In this document: positions 35,401-50,400 of the stretch, one piece after another | Position numbering within the stretch: the first letter of the stretch is position 1 | How the letters are laid out: each line of letters opens with the position of its first letter | DNA from: Amaranthus tricolor | Lineage: Eukaryota > Streptophyta > Magnoliopsida > Caryophyllales > Amaranthaceae | DNA length: 64,000 bases | NCBI RefSeq assembly: GCF_026212465.1 | Contig: NC_080056.1 | Location: 6,666,517 to 6,730,516 of the forward strand | Reading direction: 5' to 3' | The notes under the pieces: generated by a model | What the model saw: the letters and a program-made list of their open reading frames with translations, nothing else | Databases searched by the model: none | Told to the model about the DNA's origin: nothing | Made by a program: the position numbers and the translations under genes

Positions 35401-38400
35401 AGATTCAATCATCTAAAAATAAATTTCAACAGAATTGTTTGTTGGTGCCTATTTATGAAACTCTGGATTAAATTATGGGATAAACCTGAAAATTTATTTG
35501 TTTTTGGGAGAACACTCTTATAACTTACATAGAAACAGTTTCTGGAAAAGTACTTTAAATAACACAAGTTATTTATCAGATACTCAGCCAAATAGCTCCT
35601 AAGAGCGATCAACAGCTTTGGAGCACAGCCTCCAATCAAAGACAGCAATGACGCATTTTGAAGCCTTAAATAAGAACTGTCACGTCACATCAAAAAGTCA
35701 TTTTAATGAAGTGCTTCAAAGTTTAAAGAACATTGGATGGCAATAGCCAACAATGCATACGATGAAATGGATTTGTGCCCTGAGAGAGAACATTGAAAGA
35801 CAGATTTAACAATGAAGATATATAGAAGCTTGGAGAGATATTAAAACAAGAAATCAAGTTACAGCTATGCTGATTTTAACATATGTAATGTTCACCAAAA
35901 ACTGCACTGGTAAGAAAGTCAAAGGAGGAAGTACATTGTAATCCAAACAATTTGTAATAGGAAAAATTACCCTAGATAATCCGGTCTTTCACTCATTTTC
36001 ATGCAATAATCTCACCTTTAGATTAATTCTGAATAATCCCAACTTTTGAGCCACTTAACTGAGAATGTTGTTGCTCAAATGTTAACTTGTCATTATAGAT
36101 TAACTCTTTTAAAAATAAAGGAAAAATACAACTAAAAAATACAAATAGTAAAAATCAAAATAGAAAAAAGTAAATGAAAACCACTCTATCAATTGCCCCT
36201 CAAGAACCACCCAACAAAACGTTGAAACCCCTTACCTTGAACCACCCAACGAAACCCTCGCATAGAGCCAACGTTAGCACCACCACGTTCTGACAGAGTC
36301 ACAGTGGGCTATGGGGGGACGACATCTGGGGAAAATTATGGGGAAGATTTTTGTGGTGCTAGTGGCATGCTATTGACGATGATGATGATAGTCATGGTGG
36401 TGGTTGCGATGGCCATCGGGACTGAGGGTGATAGTGGTTGTGGTGTTTTTTCCAGCTTTTAATTTATTTTTCGTTTTTTTTTGAAGATCACCTGGTTATG
36501 GGTTACTTAGGTGGACTCCAAGCAAACATCCCTCAAAGTTGGAATTATTCAGAATTAATCAAAAGTTGAGATTATTGTATGAAAATAAGTGAAAGGTTAG
36601 ATTATTCAGGATAATTTTTCCTTTGTAATATACCCAATGATTATTCCCTATGAACAACATAGGTTACTTGAAAAAAAGTAGACCATCAAAATGCGACACT
36701 AACCATCCACGAGTTTGATCCAGACCTTCAGCCACAAAATGGCCAGGGAAATTATTTTCAAAAAGCTCACGATTTTCGAATGGATAGTGAATATATGCGT
36801 AAGGCATAGCACCACTCTCAAACCAGCAATCGAAAACCTACAAAAACAACATTTAAGTCATTTACAGCTTCATGCATACAAGAGGTAGATACAATCTCTT
36901 AGTATTCGATAATAACAACTAAAGATCACATTCGTAGTCAAGAATGCAAATATCACTGCGACCATTAAAATTTATAGCATTGCTTTCTACTGCAAACAAA
37001 ATATTTAAATATAATGCAGACAACACAGAGCTTCATGCCTTAAGCATTTCATAAACACTTCTAGCTAATCAAAATAAAATTTATGCACCTACAAAAGCGA
37101 ACATAGATTTCTAACACAGATAATGGAAAAACTAGAACAGCAACCCAGCATGACTGTGTTACAATAAGTCTCCTCCCTGGCTCCCTCCTTCCTTCCCTCT
37201 CCAAAATTCAAGTAATCTTTCCTATTACATGATACACAACTGGGACAACAGTGCACTGAAATGTCTTCATGAAGAGAGCAAAAAGGATATCTGATTAGTA
37301 CTAAAAGATGCAGATAGCAGATTTGTTTATTGCATGTCAGATTCTATGGCACTAACACAACAGATGCAAATTTTACCCACTGAAAATTATTTTCATTGTA
37401 AACAACAATTGTCAAATATACAATAATAAATATTAAAAAAATGTCTTACATCATCCACACGTCTCAGAACACCAGTCCCATCCTTGGATGGAATAGTAAT
37501 ATGATCAATGAAGTGTCGATGCAAATCGGTAACCTGCAGAAAAATTAAACACGCTAGTCAAACAAACTTTTGCATCATATACCAGTATATACAATCCACA
37601 AATATATTAGAGAAAATCACCTTGTACTAACAAACAAAAAAGTACAGAGAACAGAAAATGAGATTACAGAGTTATTTTAGACAAAATACAAAACCACCCT
37701 GCAGCATAAGAAAGAATGGAAGATTTTTCGCTTACCCACATCCTTTTCTGATAATTAATTCAAGAATTCCCTCCCCCTTTTTGTTATGTCATTTTGAGAA
37801 AATTCAGCACCTCTTTTGCTTGTATCACTTTTATAACCTCTTTCATCCAAGGATGCAAAGTAAACAACCTAATTTATGGGTTCCAACTACTTAAATGAAG
37901 GGTACAGCTAGAATAGCATTAAAGACATAATGGAATGTCAAGAGATACAGTTAAAATCTAATGTTTTGCTAAGTATACTCAAACAAAGGGTTCCTTAAAC
38001 TAAATACAATAAAAAGTATTTCAGCATGTAGCTCCTCATTTGGAGGAAAAAATTGTCACGATAAAATTGACAAAAAAATTCAAGAGTAATCAATTGTCTA
38101 GTTTATTGATCATCAATGACACAACTGAAAATATTAAAGCTACGCACCAGCAACACAACGAATTCAAATTAAAAAAACCCGCATCCTCAAAGCCACACCG
38201 TGTGTTTTAAGGAACTACTTACTAACCCTCAAGGAATTTTAAGGAACTGCTCCTAAGACTGAACCACTGTGAATTTAAATAACAAACGGAAACCTTGCCT
38301 CAAGGGGATGCTGATTAAGCTATATACTCCCTCTCTTAGCAAGGCTAAGTTTTCAAATCCTTGAAATTTTATCACAAGTATATAGACTTGTAACTTATTT

Positions 38401-41400
38401 GGTATTCTGAAATGAAAGAATATTTTAAAATTCAACCAATAATAGTGCATCAATTAATAAGTGAGATATCACACGGCAATTAATAAAAAGTAAATAATAT
38501 GAAACGGAAAAAGTAGTATCTATCATAAAAATACACAGAATTATCTCCTAATTGACAATAACCTAGTAAAAGGTCCAACACACGAATCTATATATTACTA
38601 CGCAACACAAGCTGCATCATCCTTAGATAGATGGGCTACATAGCATCCCATCGAGCTATAAAGATCAATCTACACAGCATACTTGTAACTAACAAGAACA
38701 TGATATACTACAAACAAGAGGATCACATCTCAAAGAAAGTAATATAATCAGCATTGCAGCACACCAAAGGATCCATTACACATGAATGCTAAGTAAAATT
38801 AAATGACCACAAAAAATTGATGACTGAAAAATAAATCCATCATATAAGATGCAATTGTAGTTGATCAAGTAGAAGCACTATGACAGACCTTTTCCCCCGA
38901 CTCCCTTTCAAGTTCTTCGACGGACGAAATGACCCTCATTTCTTTTCCATCCTCACTCATCCATATTGGGAGAGGTGTGCCCCAAAATCTGCTTCGACTC
39001 ACCGCCCAATCTCTAGCATTTTCAAGCCAATTGTGGAAGCGTTTCTCCTGCGGGTATTAGCAGATAAAATACTTATCACAACATATAAATAAGAAATGGA
39101 AACATACTCCATAAATAAGCCAATATGAAGCGAAAAAAACACTATTAACCTTAACAAAATCTGGAACCCAATAAGTCTTCTTATTGTTTTCAAGCAATTG
39201 GTCTTTGATCTTTTCCACTCTAACAAACCTACAAAATAAGATTCCAAAAGTTTATCTGGTACAATCCAGAGGCGCATCATAAACTAGATCTAATATATTA
39301 AGCATACTTTTACTTCAGAAATCAAATTCCAGACAATAGGAGCTCTACTGCGAAGCCTCTAACATTACATACAGTGGAAATGTGTAAAAAAAAAAAGGCT
39401 TTGGCAACACAATGCAAATACAAGGCCGCATCATACCATATCATCTACACATGAAGACTTTTATATCTAGGGAAACAGTACTAACCGCATCGTAAAGGAG
39501 AAAACAACCATGTTTTAGGTCCAAGCAAAGAAACTAGTGGTTAAGGCCGTTTGCTATTCGGCAATACAATAAGCGTATGTTTACCAACGACTCTTGTGAT
39601 AAATGTAACTGAAACTACATTTTTGCACTATGCCAATCATACTAATCAAAAGGTTAAAAACGATAGGCGAAAGCGACCAAGAAATTAGTTATGACCTACC
39701 ATAGCGGCAGCATGGTATCGTATCCGATGGAATAAAAAATGAGGTTGTTACTATATAGCGACTCCTTTATAATGGATTTTAAGATCATGGAGTAACTTTC
39801 ATTATAAGTTGTTATTTTAACATATTAGCCGTTATTATCTTTTTTAAAGTGTATTTTTTTAAAAGAAAATTTAATTAATGAGAAATTGTACTTAAACAAG
39901 TTAGGGATGAGAAATCCCATAAGCGATCAATTAATAATCTACATTACAATCCTCCAATCACTCCTACTAAGATAATTTAGAGTAGCGTGCTCAAAAGGAC
40001 CATTTGCTTTTTTGTCCATAGATATGCTAAGAATTTGGCTCTCTCCAAAATGATATCCAATGGTAATACTTGATCATTAAAAATTTGTTTGTTCCTCTCA
40101 ACCAAAAAGACCAAAATATTGCATACCAGCAACATCTTCACAATATTTTGAGCTCCATCTTATTTCCAAAACCACGCAAATCAAAGAACTGAAAATCCCC
40201 AATCCTCCTAGGAGCAACCCAAAGATCTCCACTTATCCGAATGAGTTTTGCCCCATAGTTTTCTCATGAAGCTACAATGCAAAAACAAATGATTATTATC
40301 CTCACCATCTACCAAGCATATAACTCATCAATACGTGCTCAAAGCTTTATCAGGCCTTCTAATTTGGAGATTCTCCATGGTTTTAAGCTTCCCCAAAACC
40401 ACCAACCACACAAAAGCTCTTATCTTACATGGAACTTTAGATTACCAAATTTACCGCAGAAACGATTAATAGACGAAGGAAATGATACTAGGCATGAGTA
40501 AAAAGAACCACAACAGTAGCCTTTAGAAATCTCAAAACTATAAGACCAAGAGTTCGAAATTTCGAAAGGGACAAAATTTTGAAGAATGGATAACATTTCA
40601 ATACTTGACTGAAGGTCTCTTTCTAAAGGATGTTGCCTAAATAAAAAGAACGTCTAAAAAATATATTATATGCTATAATTAAAACTTGAATTAAATGATA
40701 AAATGATTTTTTTTTCAAGTTAACAATTCACATTGACGTCCACAAAATGAGTCAAAACACCGCGAGTTGTCGCGTCTGCAATATCGTGATCATTACCACA
40801 ATCGCGACGACATTCACGATTTTTTCTATGATCCGTCGGCCGCGTTGCAAAGATTTTCAAATCTAGCGGATACTACTCTGGCCATATAGGTGTAAACAAC
40901 AAGATATATTTCATGATCTTGGCCGATATTTGGTGGACTGGTGGTACAACAACGACATCACCTCGTTCCTGCATCAATGTGATGGTTATGACTATCACGA
41001 CTGGAAGTGCGCACTATTGACCCTACTGATTATCTAATTACAACGCGTCAGCAACTCATAAATACGATACAAAAGCCTCAATGCCAACAATATGGGATTG
41101 TCAATAATATCATCATATTGCGAAAATGATGTTGTTGAATCATCTCAGATCTAAATGCATTCGCATAAAGAAAAAGCTGCAGATGAAACAGTGTAATTTA
41201 CCATAATAATATCATAAAATCAAGAAAGGAAGCATTAGATGGAACCTGCCTTAATGGGTCAAAAGCAAAGTAAAATAATGAGCCTCAAAGGCAAAGGAAA
41301 ATTATTTAGGATTATCGAGTATGTAAGGTTTAAAATATGGCAGAATCTTTCTGTTGTCAATCTTTGTTCCATCACATTCAGCAATAATTTGAATAAAGTT

Positions 41401-44400
41401 GCACAAATTCCAAAGAAAAATTTAAAAACCAAATAAAAAATAAAAATAGCAAAAACTTTAGACTAAAATTCATCCAAGTTCTCTTTTTAACAAAATAGAG
41501 GGAGAAGCTAAAAGGCCAAAAATATCAAGAATAATTCCTTGTTTATTTCCTTCTTTACAATGTTTAAAATTGACGAATCACCATCCCACATTGGGAAATG
41601 AAGGTTTGAAATTTTGAATGCTTACTCGAAAAATTAGGACCTTATTCTATATAATTTTGTATCCGGAGTATTAATTTAAAATTTTAGGAAGTATCAAGGG
41701 TCTTAACTTTTAATTAATAGAGATAGTTTAAAAGTGGTGGGAATCAGAAAAGATAATAGACTATTTACATGAAATCAATGTAAACAACTTTTCTTCTTTT
41801 CCATGACATTAGCCTAATAACTTTGTAAAACCAGAGGGTTAGGCCCTTTTCCAAGGTGGGCATGGCTGAAAGCTAGGTAATCCAATGAAAGAAAACTTTT
41901 GATGCCCAAGAAACAAAACACCATAAAAATTACCGCCTAAATAGATCAAAAGAAAAAATATTGGATGATGCAACACAATACATCAGATATTCTAAAACTA
42001 TGCTACAAGAGTATAAGCATAGTTGCAATCTCAAGTCGTACTTTCATCAAGAGTAAAGTTTTTCGTACTAAACATTATGCAAAATGGTTCGTTTTAATTG
42101 ATAAAAGTGTATTTTACTCTACAAGCAATTACTTAGTCTACCAAAATTTCAATAAATATTCTCTTGTTTTGAGAATTAACTTTTAGATTGCTTTCCAATT
42201 CCAATATCTAACAAAGTCAACAACCAACCCATTTGCCACTTATCCATGCACAATATTTTAGTGATTACAAGTTTCCCCAAATAAACTAGCTAGAATTTAT
42301 TTGTTGTAAATAAACATGTTCAGCTTCCTAACATGAGAGGTAAATTTACTTTTGAATGACACAATATGTGGGGAAATACCATTTAAATTTCCATCAAATA
42401 GACCAATTTGACTACAAGATGCTATATTTTTTCAAGATAAATGGCTCATTCAAAAAGCCAATGATCCGGCATGGTTGAAGTTTTTTCATATTTTTTCATA
42501 TTTTTAGTATTTTCTTCCATTGCCGTCCATTTCTACCTGCCACTACCTTATTGCTATGTTAGCATGATCATTTTGAATTCTAAACCTCATAAAATAAAAG
42601 TTGATTCAAAAAAATTACATGATATAAACTAGAATAGGTCTGCATGCATTAATCTCCGTAGTTGAATGGGTAATAAAATTGTGGTTTTCCATTCTAAATC
42701 AAATTGCAGATTTACTGATCACAAAAACCTTGATTCATCGATAAGTAAACTCAATGGTGGTATCTTCATTAATAAATACTTTATTTTATAAAGCAACTAA
42801 GGAATATGGAATACCACCCACAATGTCCACAAACAATACTAGCTTTTGGGCTTGGATTCTTCAATTACTCAAATTGACAGTGAAATTACACAAAAGACTA
42901 GAAAATGCATCCATTGAATACACTTAAAGGGTCCATAGCAAAGTATAAATGAACTCGTTGAGAGAACGGGATTTGAATCTATTAGATAATTTACTTGAGC
43001 TAAGAAGGGGGAAATAAGGGAAAAGTGAAACAAAGTCAATGCCAAAAAAGGGCGTCAGATAAATTACGAAAATTTAAAGGTGATTAGCCACAAAAGGTTA
43101 ATGATTTTGGTGTTTTAATATTGTTTTTTAGCCATAAAAAGTGTTTTAAATCCTGTATCCCCACAAATCTAAAGTAAGTACATTAAGAAAAAAATTAAAT
43201 GGGTACAATAGCAGTAAGAACTCAGTACACCACTCAAAATAGACTGTATGAAATTGTAAAAAATTTGATACCCCACTCAATATGCTCCAAAAAATACAAA
43301 CACTAGCTCAGAAGTCAGAAATCTCATAGAACATACCAGCTGGGAACTGCTCGATAGATGAGAGGAGTTTCAGACCTCCAACAGAAGGGATAAGAGTGGG
43401 TAAAACTTCCCTGTTTCAAGAGCCTAGCTTTTTGCTGTAACAAAAGAAGAAAATATCATGTGAATGCCAAAAATATCTAAATCATATAGACCAATATCTG
43501 AAAGAAGAAAACAAGCACCAATAATAAAATTACTCCGCCACAGGGGGTTGAGACTGATAGCCAAGACCAACAACACAAAGTGACATGCTAAATATACCAT
43601 TTCACGTTTTCCTTGAGAAACCATGAATGTCGGAAACCTAATGTTCTATCACGGATCTTAGACCCGGTGACTTACATCTTAAAGATAAAGATTTTAACAA
43701 AGCATTCGGAAGCATTGCCTCAGTTATTAACAGATCTTCCCTTGCAATGGCATTTGACTCACAAAAGATATTCCAAATTTAAAATATCACTTTTGATCCA
43801 GGCAGAATCTGCAAGAAATCAGCTTGCCGGAATATATAAACTGATTCTGCCTTAGTAAACATTTGAAGGCACTCCTATTGTCAAATATATAGTCTATCAA
43901 AAAAATCAACAATAATGTATACACTGAAGTTCCATCAGTTCTTAAAATAGTATGATAACTCTACCAATCATACATTCTTTAAAAGGCATCAAATATAGCT
44001 CCACTCATAACAAAAAAGAGTTTTGAAGCCAACGCATATGTTCAGTATAACATACATTTCAACCATCAATTATCAATGACCATATACAGTCAAATAAGCA
44101 TCAACATATTATTCAGCACATCTTTCACATTAGGAATACTTCAAGTCATTTAGCATCTTGAGACTCTTAGCCTTAAAAGTCGAATGTTTCAGCAGCAGTA
44201 ATCTACCATCCGATTCCAACAAAAGACTACATATTAATTAATAGTATAGTATCTCACATAAGTCACTCCTCTTCAAGCAGATGTCCATTTTTCTTTAACC
44301 AAATATCAAGTAACAGGAAGACAACAGGAATGGATTGAGAAGATCAAGTATCAATACCTTTACTGCATTAATAATTTCTTTATCTGCATCCTTGACGTAA

Positions 44401-47400
44401 ACTCCTTTGAAGTCGGAAACTTTTTCAGTAAAGCGCCCATCCTCATCAACAGCCACAATTAATTCTGGCCCCTAAACATGCCAAGAGAAAAAAATAAGCG
44501 CAAGACCTCACAAAATCTTAAGATTTTAATTATAATGTTAATAGCTAACCAGTTTAATTATTTGGTTGTCCAGGCACACACGATAATCGTCTTCTCCAAA
44601 TGCTGGAGCACAATGTACAACTCCAGTTCCACTATCATCTGTCACATAGTTGTCTGCCACAACTTTGAAAGCCACATCAGAGAACTCCTTAAAGTAGTCA
44701 AACAAAGGTGTGTACCTGCAATTCATACATTTACAAGTGCAAAAAATATATATATAAAAAAAAAACTTTAATGAAGTCTGTAGAATACTATAAATGAGTA
44801 GACAAGATGGCCACGGTATTCAAGACAATGACATTAATATTGTACTTCTCAAACTTACTATAGCGGAGCATTTTTTTCTTGGTATGAATGCAATTTTCCA
44901 AACACAGTAAATGAGTAGACAAGATGGCCAAAATATTCAAGACAATGACATATTAATATTGTACTTCTCAAACTTACTATAGTGGATCACTTTTTACTTG
45001 GTATGAATGCAATTTTCCAAACAGAGTAAATGTATCAAAAAAAAATCGAGAGAAAACAAACATAGATCCCATTTGATGACTAAACACCAGAAAAAAAAAA
45101 TAACAGACATTAGCACAACAGTTAGCAAGCATTCTGGAAGTGTTTGATCGCAAGGCTCAAAGTCACATCTATTGCATGCAAATTATATAATCGAACTTGT
45201 CATCGAGGAAACACTACTCAAAGGAAGTTGCAACAGACTTGTGTTCAATAGATATGTCTCAAATCAATTACATGGCGGAATGGAACTGTCTAATTATATT
45301 ATAGTCAAGAGCTTCAAGACTACGACATCAGAAAAATGCCTGTCTTGTGTGGCTTATTTTCCGTTCAAAATTTGATTCAATTTTAGTCTTTTCAATTTAG
45401 TTCCATTCAGTTATCAGAATAAAATAAGACCTAAATAGGAGGCTCAAGTTGCCATCACGAAAATGATCCTAAAAGCCCTCTTACCCAACCCATCCATCAA
45501 AAAGTAGTCAGGACACGCCCTCCGTCCCCTCCTGAATACAGTAATATCTGCTAGTGAAACAACTGATTCTCATCAGCTATCTACCACTAGGGATCAGGGT
45601 GTAGCTAAAACATCACATACAGTAAGCAAAAATTACCTAGTACGCTCTGTTTTGAATAACCAACTTACATCAACTACAGCATATTGTAATTCAAAAGTCT
45701 ACCAACTAAGTCATTCTTCGCATATCATTCAGCATTTGACCAAAATTATTTTTGAAAAAAAAAAAAAGCATATACCTTCTTATGGTCTGAGCAGAAATCG
45801 ATAGGGACTAATATTCCAATCTAAAATGCAGCTTATTAGTGACTTTTAGCAATAATAACACTAGCAATAGTGTCAATGGATTCCAAAATGCATAAATCCC
45901 ACTACCTCTCTGTTTCATGTACAGGTCATAACTAGTTAGAAATTGACACCAACAAATGCTAAAAACCCCATCACAGTAAAAGTCAGGACTCAGGACAACA
46001 TTCAGTATGAAAAAAAATGTTATTCAATACCACTAAAAGAGTGTCTGTGAGCACAAGAAAATTGGTGTTTAGGCAATACATAATAAAGGAATTACTTACT
46101 TCAGGCCCACCAATGATGCACCTGGAATCTTCTCCAAAACCTCATATGAATCATCCACAGAACCTTTCTCAGAAACAGAACCCTTAGTCTTAGACTTGGA
46201 ATTCACGGCCGCACCAGCAGATTCTTTAGGTAATTTCTCTGCTTTCACTTTCTCCTTAGGAAGCTGAGACAAACGAGACTCTGCAACCACATAAGTGGCA
46301 CTAGTTGCTTTGCTTTTAACCTGCACCACAAAGTTTTTTGTTACTGTACTAAACCTCCTAAAAAATATTGCAGATTCAAAAAAATATTTGGTCAAATATC
46401 ATCGGTATAAAAAATTTCGTTCAAGAAACAAGCTAAAACACGCATTGTTACTCGGACTATTTGTAGGCTATCTTGAGCCAAGAGTCCCACCCGCCCCACA
46501 ATGTCCTTATATCCTTCAATAAGGGCAGGGTCTGGCGTCTAACAACCCCCCCGAACTGTCATCATAGCTTCTAAGAGCGAGACTTATTGGGTATGATGAT
46601 GATCACGACTACTCGGAGTATTTACTTTAGCTATACTGCTACAGTACTTGTGTCCTATTAGATCTACGCATATGAATTCATGTTTTAGCACAAATGATCA
46701 TAATAGAAATGCGGTCAACTTAGATAAGAAAAAGTCACCGTTGTAGCGAGTGTTTCATATATCTTGGAACTAATTGTCACAAGAATGAAGATATAGATAA
46801 GGAATATGTAAACCATATAACTATGTGTGGCTCAGATGGAGAGCGTCAACAAATATATTATTCAACCAAGGTGTGCAAAAACTTTTAATTTAAAGGTTAA
46901 ATTTTCCCAAACAAGGTCTTGGGGTCACATATATTGAAGATAAAATAAAATTAATTTTTGCATTGGTTTAATCAGGTGCAAGAAAAACGAATAATGCAGC
47001 ATTTAGAAAAGTGAAGATTAGAATTTTGAGGAGCTTAAAAAATAAAAGGCGGGCTCAAGATGACATGAATAACAGAGTGAAAAATAACATAAAAGATAGA
47101 ATTTGCAAGAGCATATGATAGAAGATAGCATGATGGAGGAGGTGAATGAATTTGAATGGCCATTAGAATCGACTTTCTTACTTGTAGATTAAATATTATA
47201 TAGTCGATTCAATTATAATTTTTCTTATAAACGATCTCTCACGTTGATTGTCTAGTTGTATGTAGTGGATCTCATGGTGAAAATTGAGATTAAGGCTTAG
47301 GCTTTATTGTGGTCTATTGGGCTTAAAACTTTTACTATTGTGCTCAACGGTGGCCAAAATTCTCATACGGCCAAAAATCTTATAAAAGATTGCCAGTACT

Positions 47401-50400
47401 ATGCTCCTCCTCTTAATAAACACTAGACCCTTTACTTGGAGTCTCAAGACGACATATGTGGCTTCCATGCCCCGTGTTGACCCAACAACACACAGAATAA
47501 TCTGGCAATGTGTTTTCATACCATTATACATATCTTACTTGGGCATCACAATCATAGGTGATTGTGTGAGGTAAAAGTTCATGTAAAATGCCAATTGAAA
47601 GGAGATGAAAAGAGAAAAAACAAAAATGAACAAATTAAGGCAATAAAGTACGCATTCATTCAACACGTTGTGTCATGATTGCAACTCTAGACAATGAAGC
47701 AATAAAGAAATGTTATGAGACATCCTGGCATGCAGTTTTACGCAAAACTAACACGGTCAACCAAAAGAAAGAGCCATCGCTTGTTCTATTGATGAATCTT
47801 TGAGTATAAAGAAAAAACTTCAACAACAACGTTCCATTATACAATGCCATTAGTCAAAAAACTGAAATCACAAACTCACCTTTACATAAACAAAATTTGC
47901 ATTGACACACAATGCAAGGTTACTTGGAAGGGTCCACGGAGTTGTCGTCCATGCAACAAGAGACGCATTATGAGGATCGTCCACAATGGGAAAAGTGACC
48001 AAAATTTCAGGATCAGGTACTTCCTGCATCAGCAATGGCATTAGTATAGTCACGAAACTCATCATATCTAGCTGTCATGGGTATAACAGATTGGAGCAAG
48101 AAAAAATGTCTCCACATAAAACCTTATAGTTTGAATTGGCTTCAAAGTTTGATAGTGGTGTCTTCAAACCAGTACTGTATGGCATGACCTACAAAAGCCA
48201 AAACAAGCATAAATGAATAAACGGGTGATATTGGTTCTAGAATGAATCCAGTCAAAACTCAACAAACACACTCAAAACCTATTTAAAAAACATTAGGGAA
48301 AAATCAGGGTACCAATTGGATTTATTGAAATTAATTAACTCAATTGACTCAAGCAGTCTAACCTTGAACCAAATTTACATAGTGTCCAACCCTATTCAGC
48401 ATATTCAAAAAAAAAAAAAACCAAACAAATCCAACCAAATCCAAAATTAAGAACTCATTCCCCAGTCCCCACACCTTTTTCCCCAACGCAGCTGGCACTA
48501 AAGAAAGGCTATAACGACAGGGTTTTAGGGTTTTAAAAAGTTATTTGTAAAGATAGAGCCATGCAGGGGTTAGAAGGAAACAAATAATTGCCACAGACTA
48601 ATGGACCACTGAATATTGGTCTAAAAAAACATTTTAATACCCAAAACTTTGAACAAAACTGGACTATTAAGTTTCAATGATTCAATCGCTTATATAAAAT
48701 ATCATATCCAATCCAGAAATCATAATTAGTATTATTATTAACTCAAACAAATCCAATTGATAGCCATACAGCCAGAGTTCTTATTTTGGAATGATCAAAT
48801 TAAATGTTTGGTAAAATAAAAAAACTTTGATAACACCAAGTATTATGAACTAAATAACATACTCAATGATCCTAGAAAAGGATGTTGTCGTTATCTGAGC
48901 CTTACATTACAAATGCATAATACAAGTTTGCATCGTATAGGTCGATATAATCTACTGAACCAATACTCTACACATAGTAAAGGTGGTAAATGTTTTTAGA
49001 TATTTAACATGGTCTAGAGTGATATTTGCTGGTACCATAACCACAACATCCCGTTATCCATTAGACCATTACCATGACCGATACTGCAATTGCGACCAAA
49101 ACCGCAGTTTTGCACAATAGGAACCTCTTACAAATTTATTGAAGAAAACACAAAACATCTCTTGTAAGATCCTAACACATAACTTCGAAAGGACATATTA
49201 GTGAATGAGTATAGCAGCATCTTTTTGATACTAAACAAATAATACGGCATTCTTTATGTATTGTCATCCAAATACGTAAGCCACATTTTCTTGAAATAAT
49301 TTCTTGCTTAAAAACAATACAAAAATATGACACTATCTACAAGAGAATGCAACTAATCCTAAGAAAGTGAAGTTATTGATTTTGTTTTTTAATATTACGT
49401 GACTCTAAATTAAACGAATAAGTAATCTCGAAATTGTATCCTCTCCTTAAACATTCTATCCGCATAATTGCAAATTCTTTTGGATTTGAAGAATCGACAA
49501 TTCATAGTTTTTCAACAACTATCGATTTGGAATTATGATGAAATTTGATATTAAACTAGGCTTTAATTACTCGTGGAATTGTTTAAGATTTTAAAAACAT
49601 CAAGTATGAGTGAATTGTTGAGATCAATTCAAAACTAACAAGCACATTCCTAACCCAAATTTGGTCCCATTGGTTTAGAGATAGAGTTTTTCGCCATGAA
49701 CAAATCGGTTATAATTGTTGTGAATTTGAATTATTCCAAACTTATCCTTAGCACCATTTCTACAACATTCATAGATGCTTATCAACAACTAGGGTGATAT
49801 TTTAATACACTTATTGGTCCTATTTTGAGCTTCATTGTGGTGTATTTTTCAAAATTACCACTTTCAAGCATAACCCAAATGCTAATAACTCATATTATAC
49901 ATGACTAAGTAAAGATAGCCCCCGCCTAATTTAACATAAACAGCGTCTACAATTCAAAGGTAAATAACACATTTCCATATCATTAAGATCAAAGGTACCA
50001 CTTTAGGAACACAATTAAATGATAAGAACATATTTTCAGTTCATTACAATAACAAATACCATTTTTTCAACACAATCCAATTGTCAATAAGCCATATTAT
50101 TTTATTAAAATTCTAAAAATGCATTCAAAAATAACCCAAATGTTAACAACCCAATTTTATCACAGTGAAATCAAAATTATGACTTCTAAAAAACAGATTT
50201 CAAAAAGATAGACAAACCTTGAACCCACGATAAACAAGGCCTTTGTTATGCAACTGAGAGAAAACCCACCAAACAGATTCCATAAATTTCAAGTCCATAG
50301 TTTTATACCCATTTTCAAAATCAATCCATCTCCCAGCTCTCCTCACAATCTGCTCCCATTCTTTAACATACCTAGAAACAATGCCTCTACACTGTTCATT

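Noticed and set aside
40277..40501. 74-codon plus-strand open frame in an IleRS intron
   Set aside because: The complementary strand is a decayed LINE zinc-finger region, which explains the sequence better.
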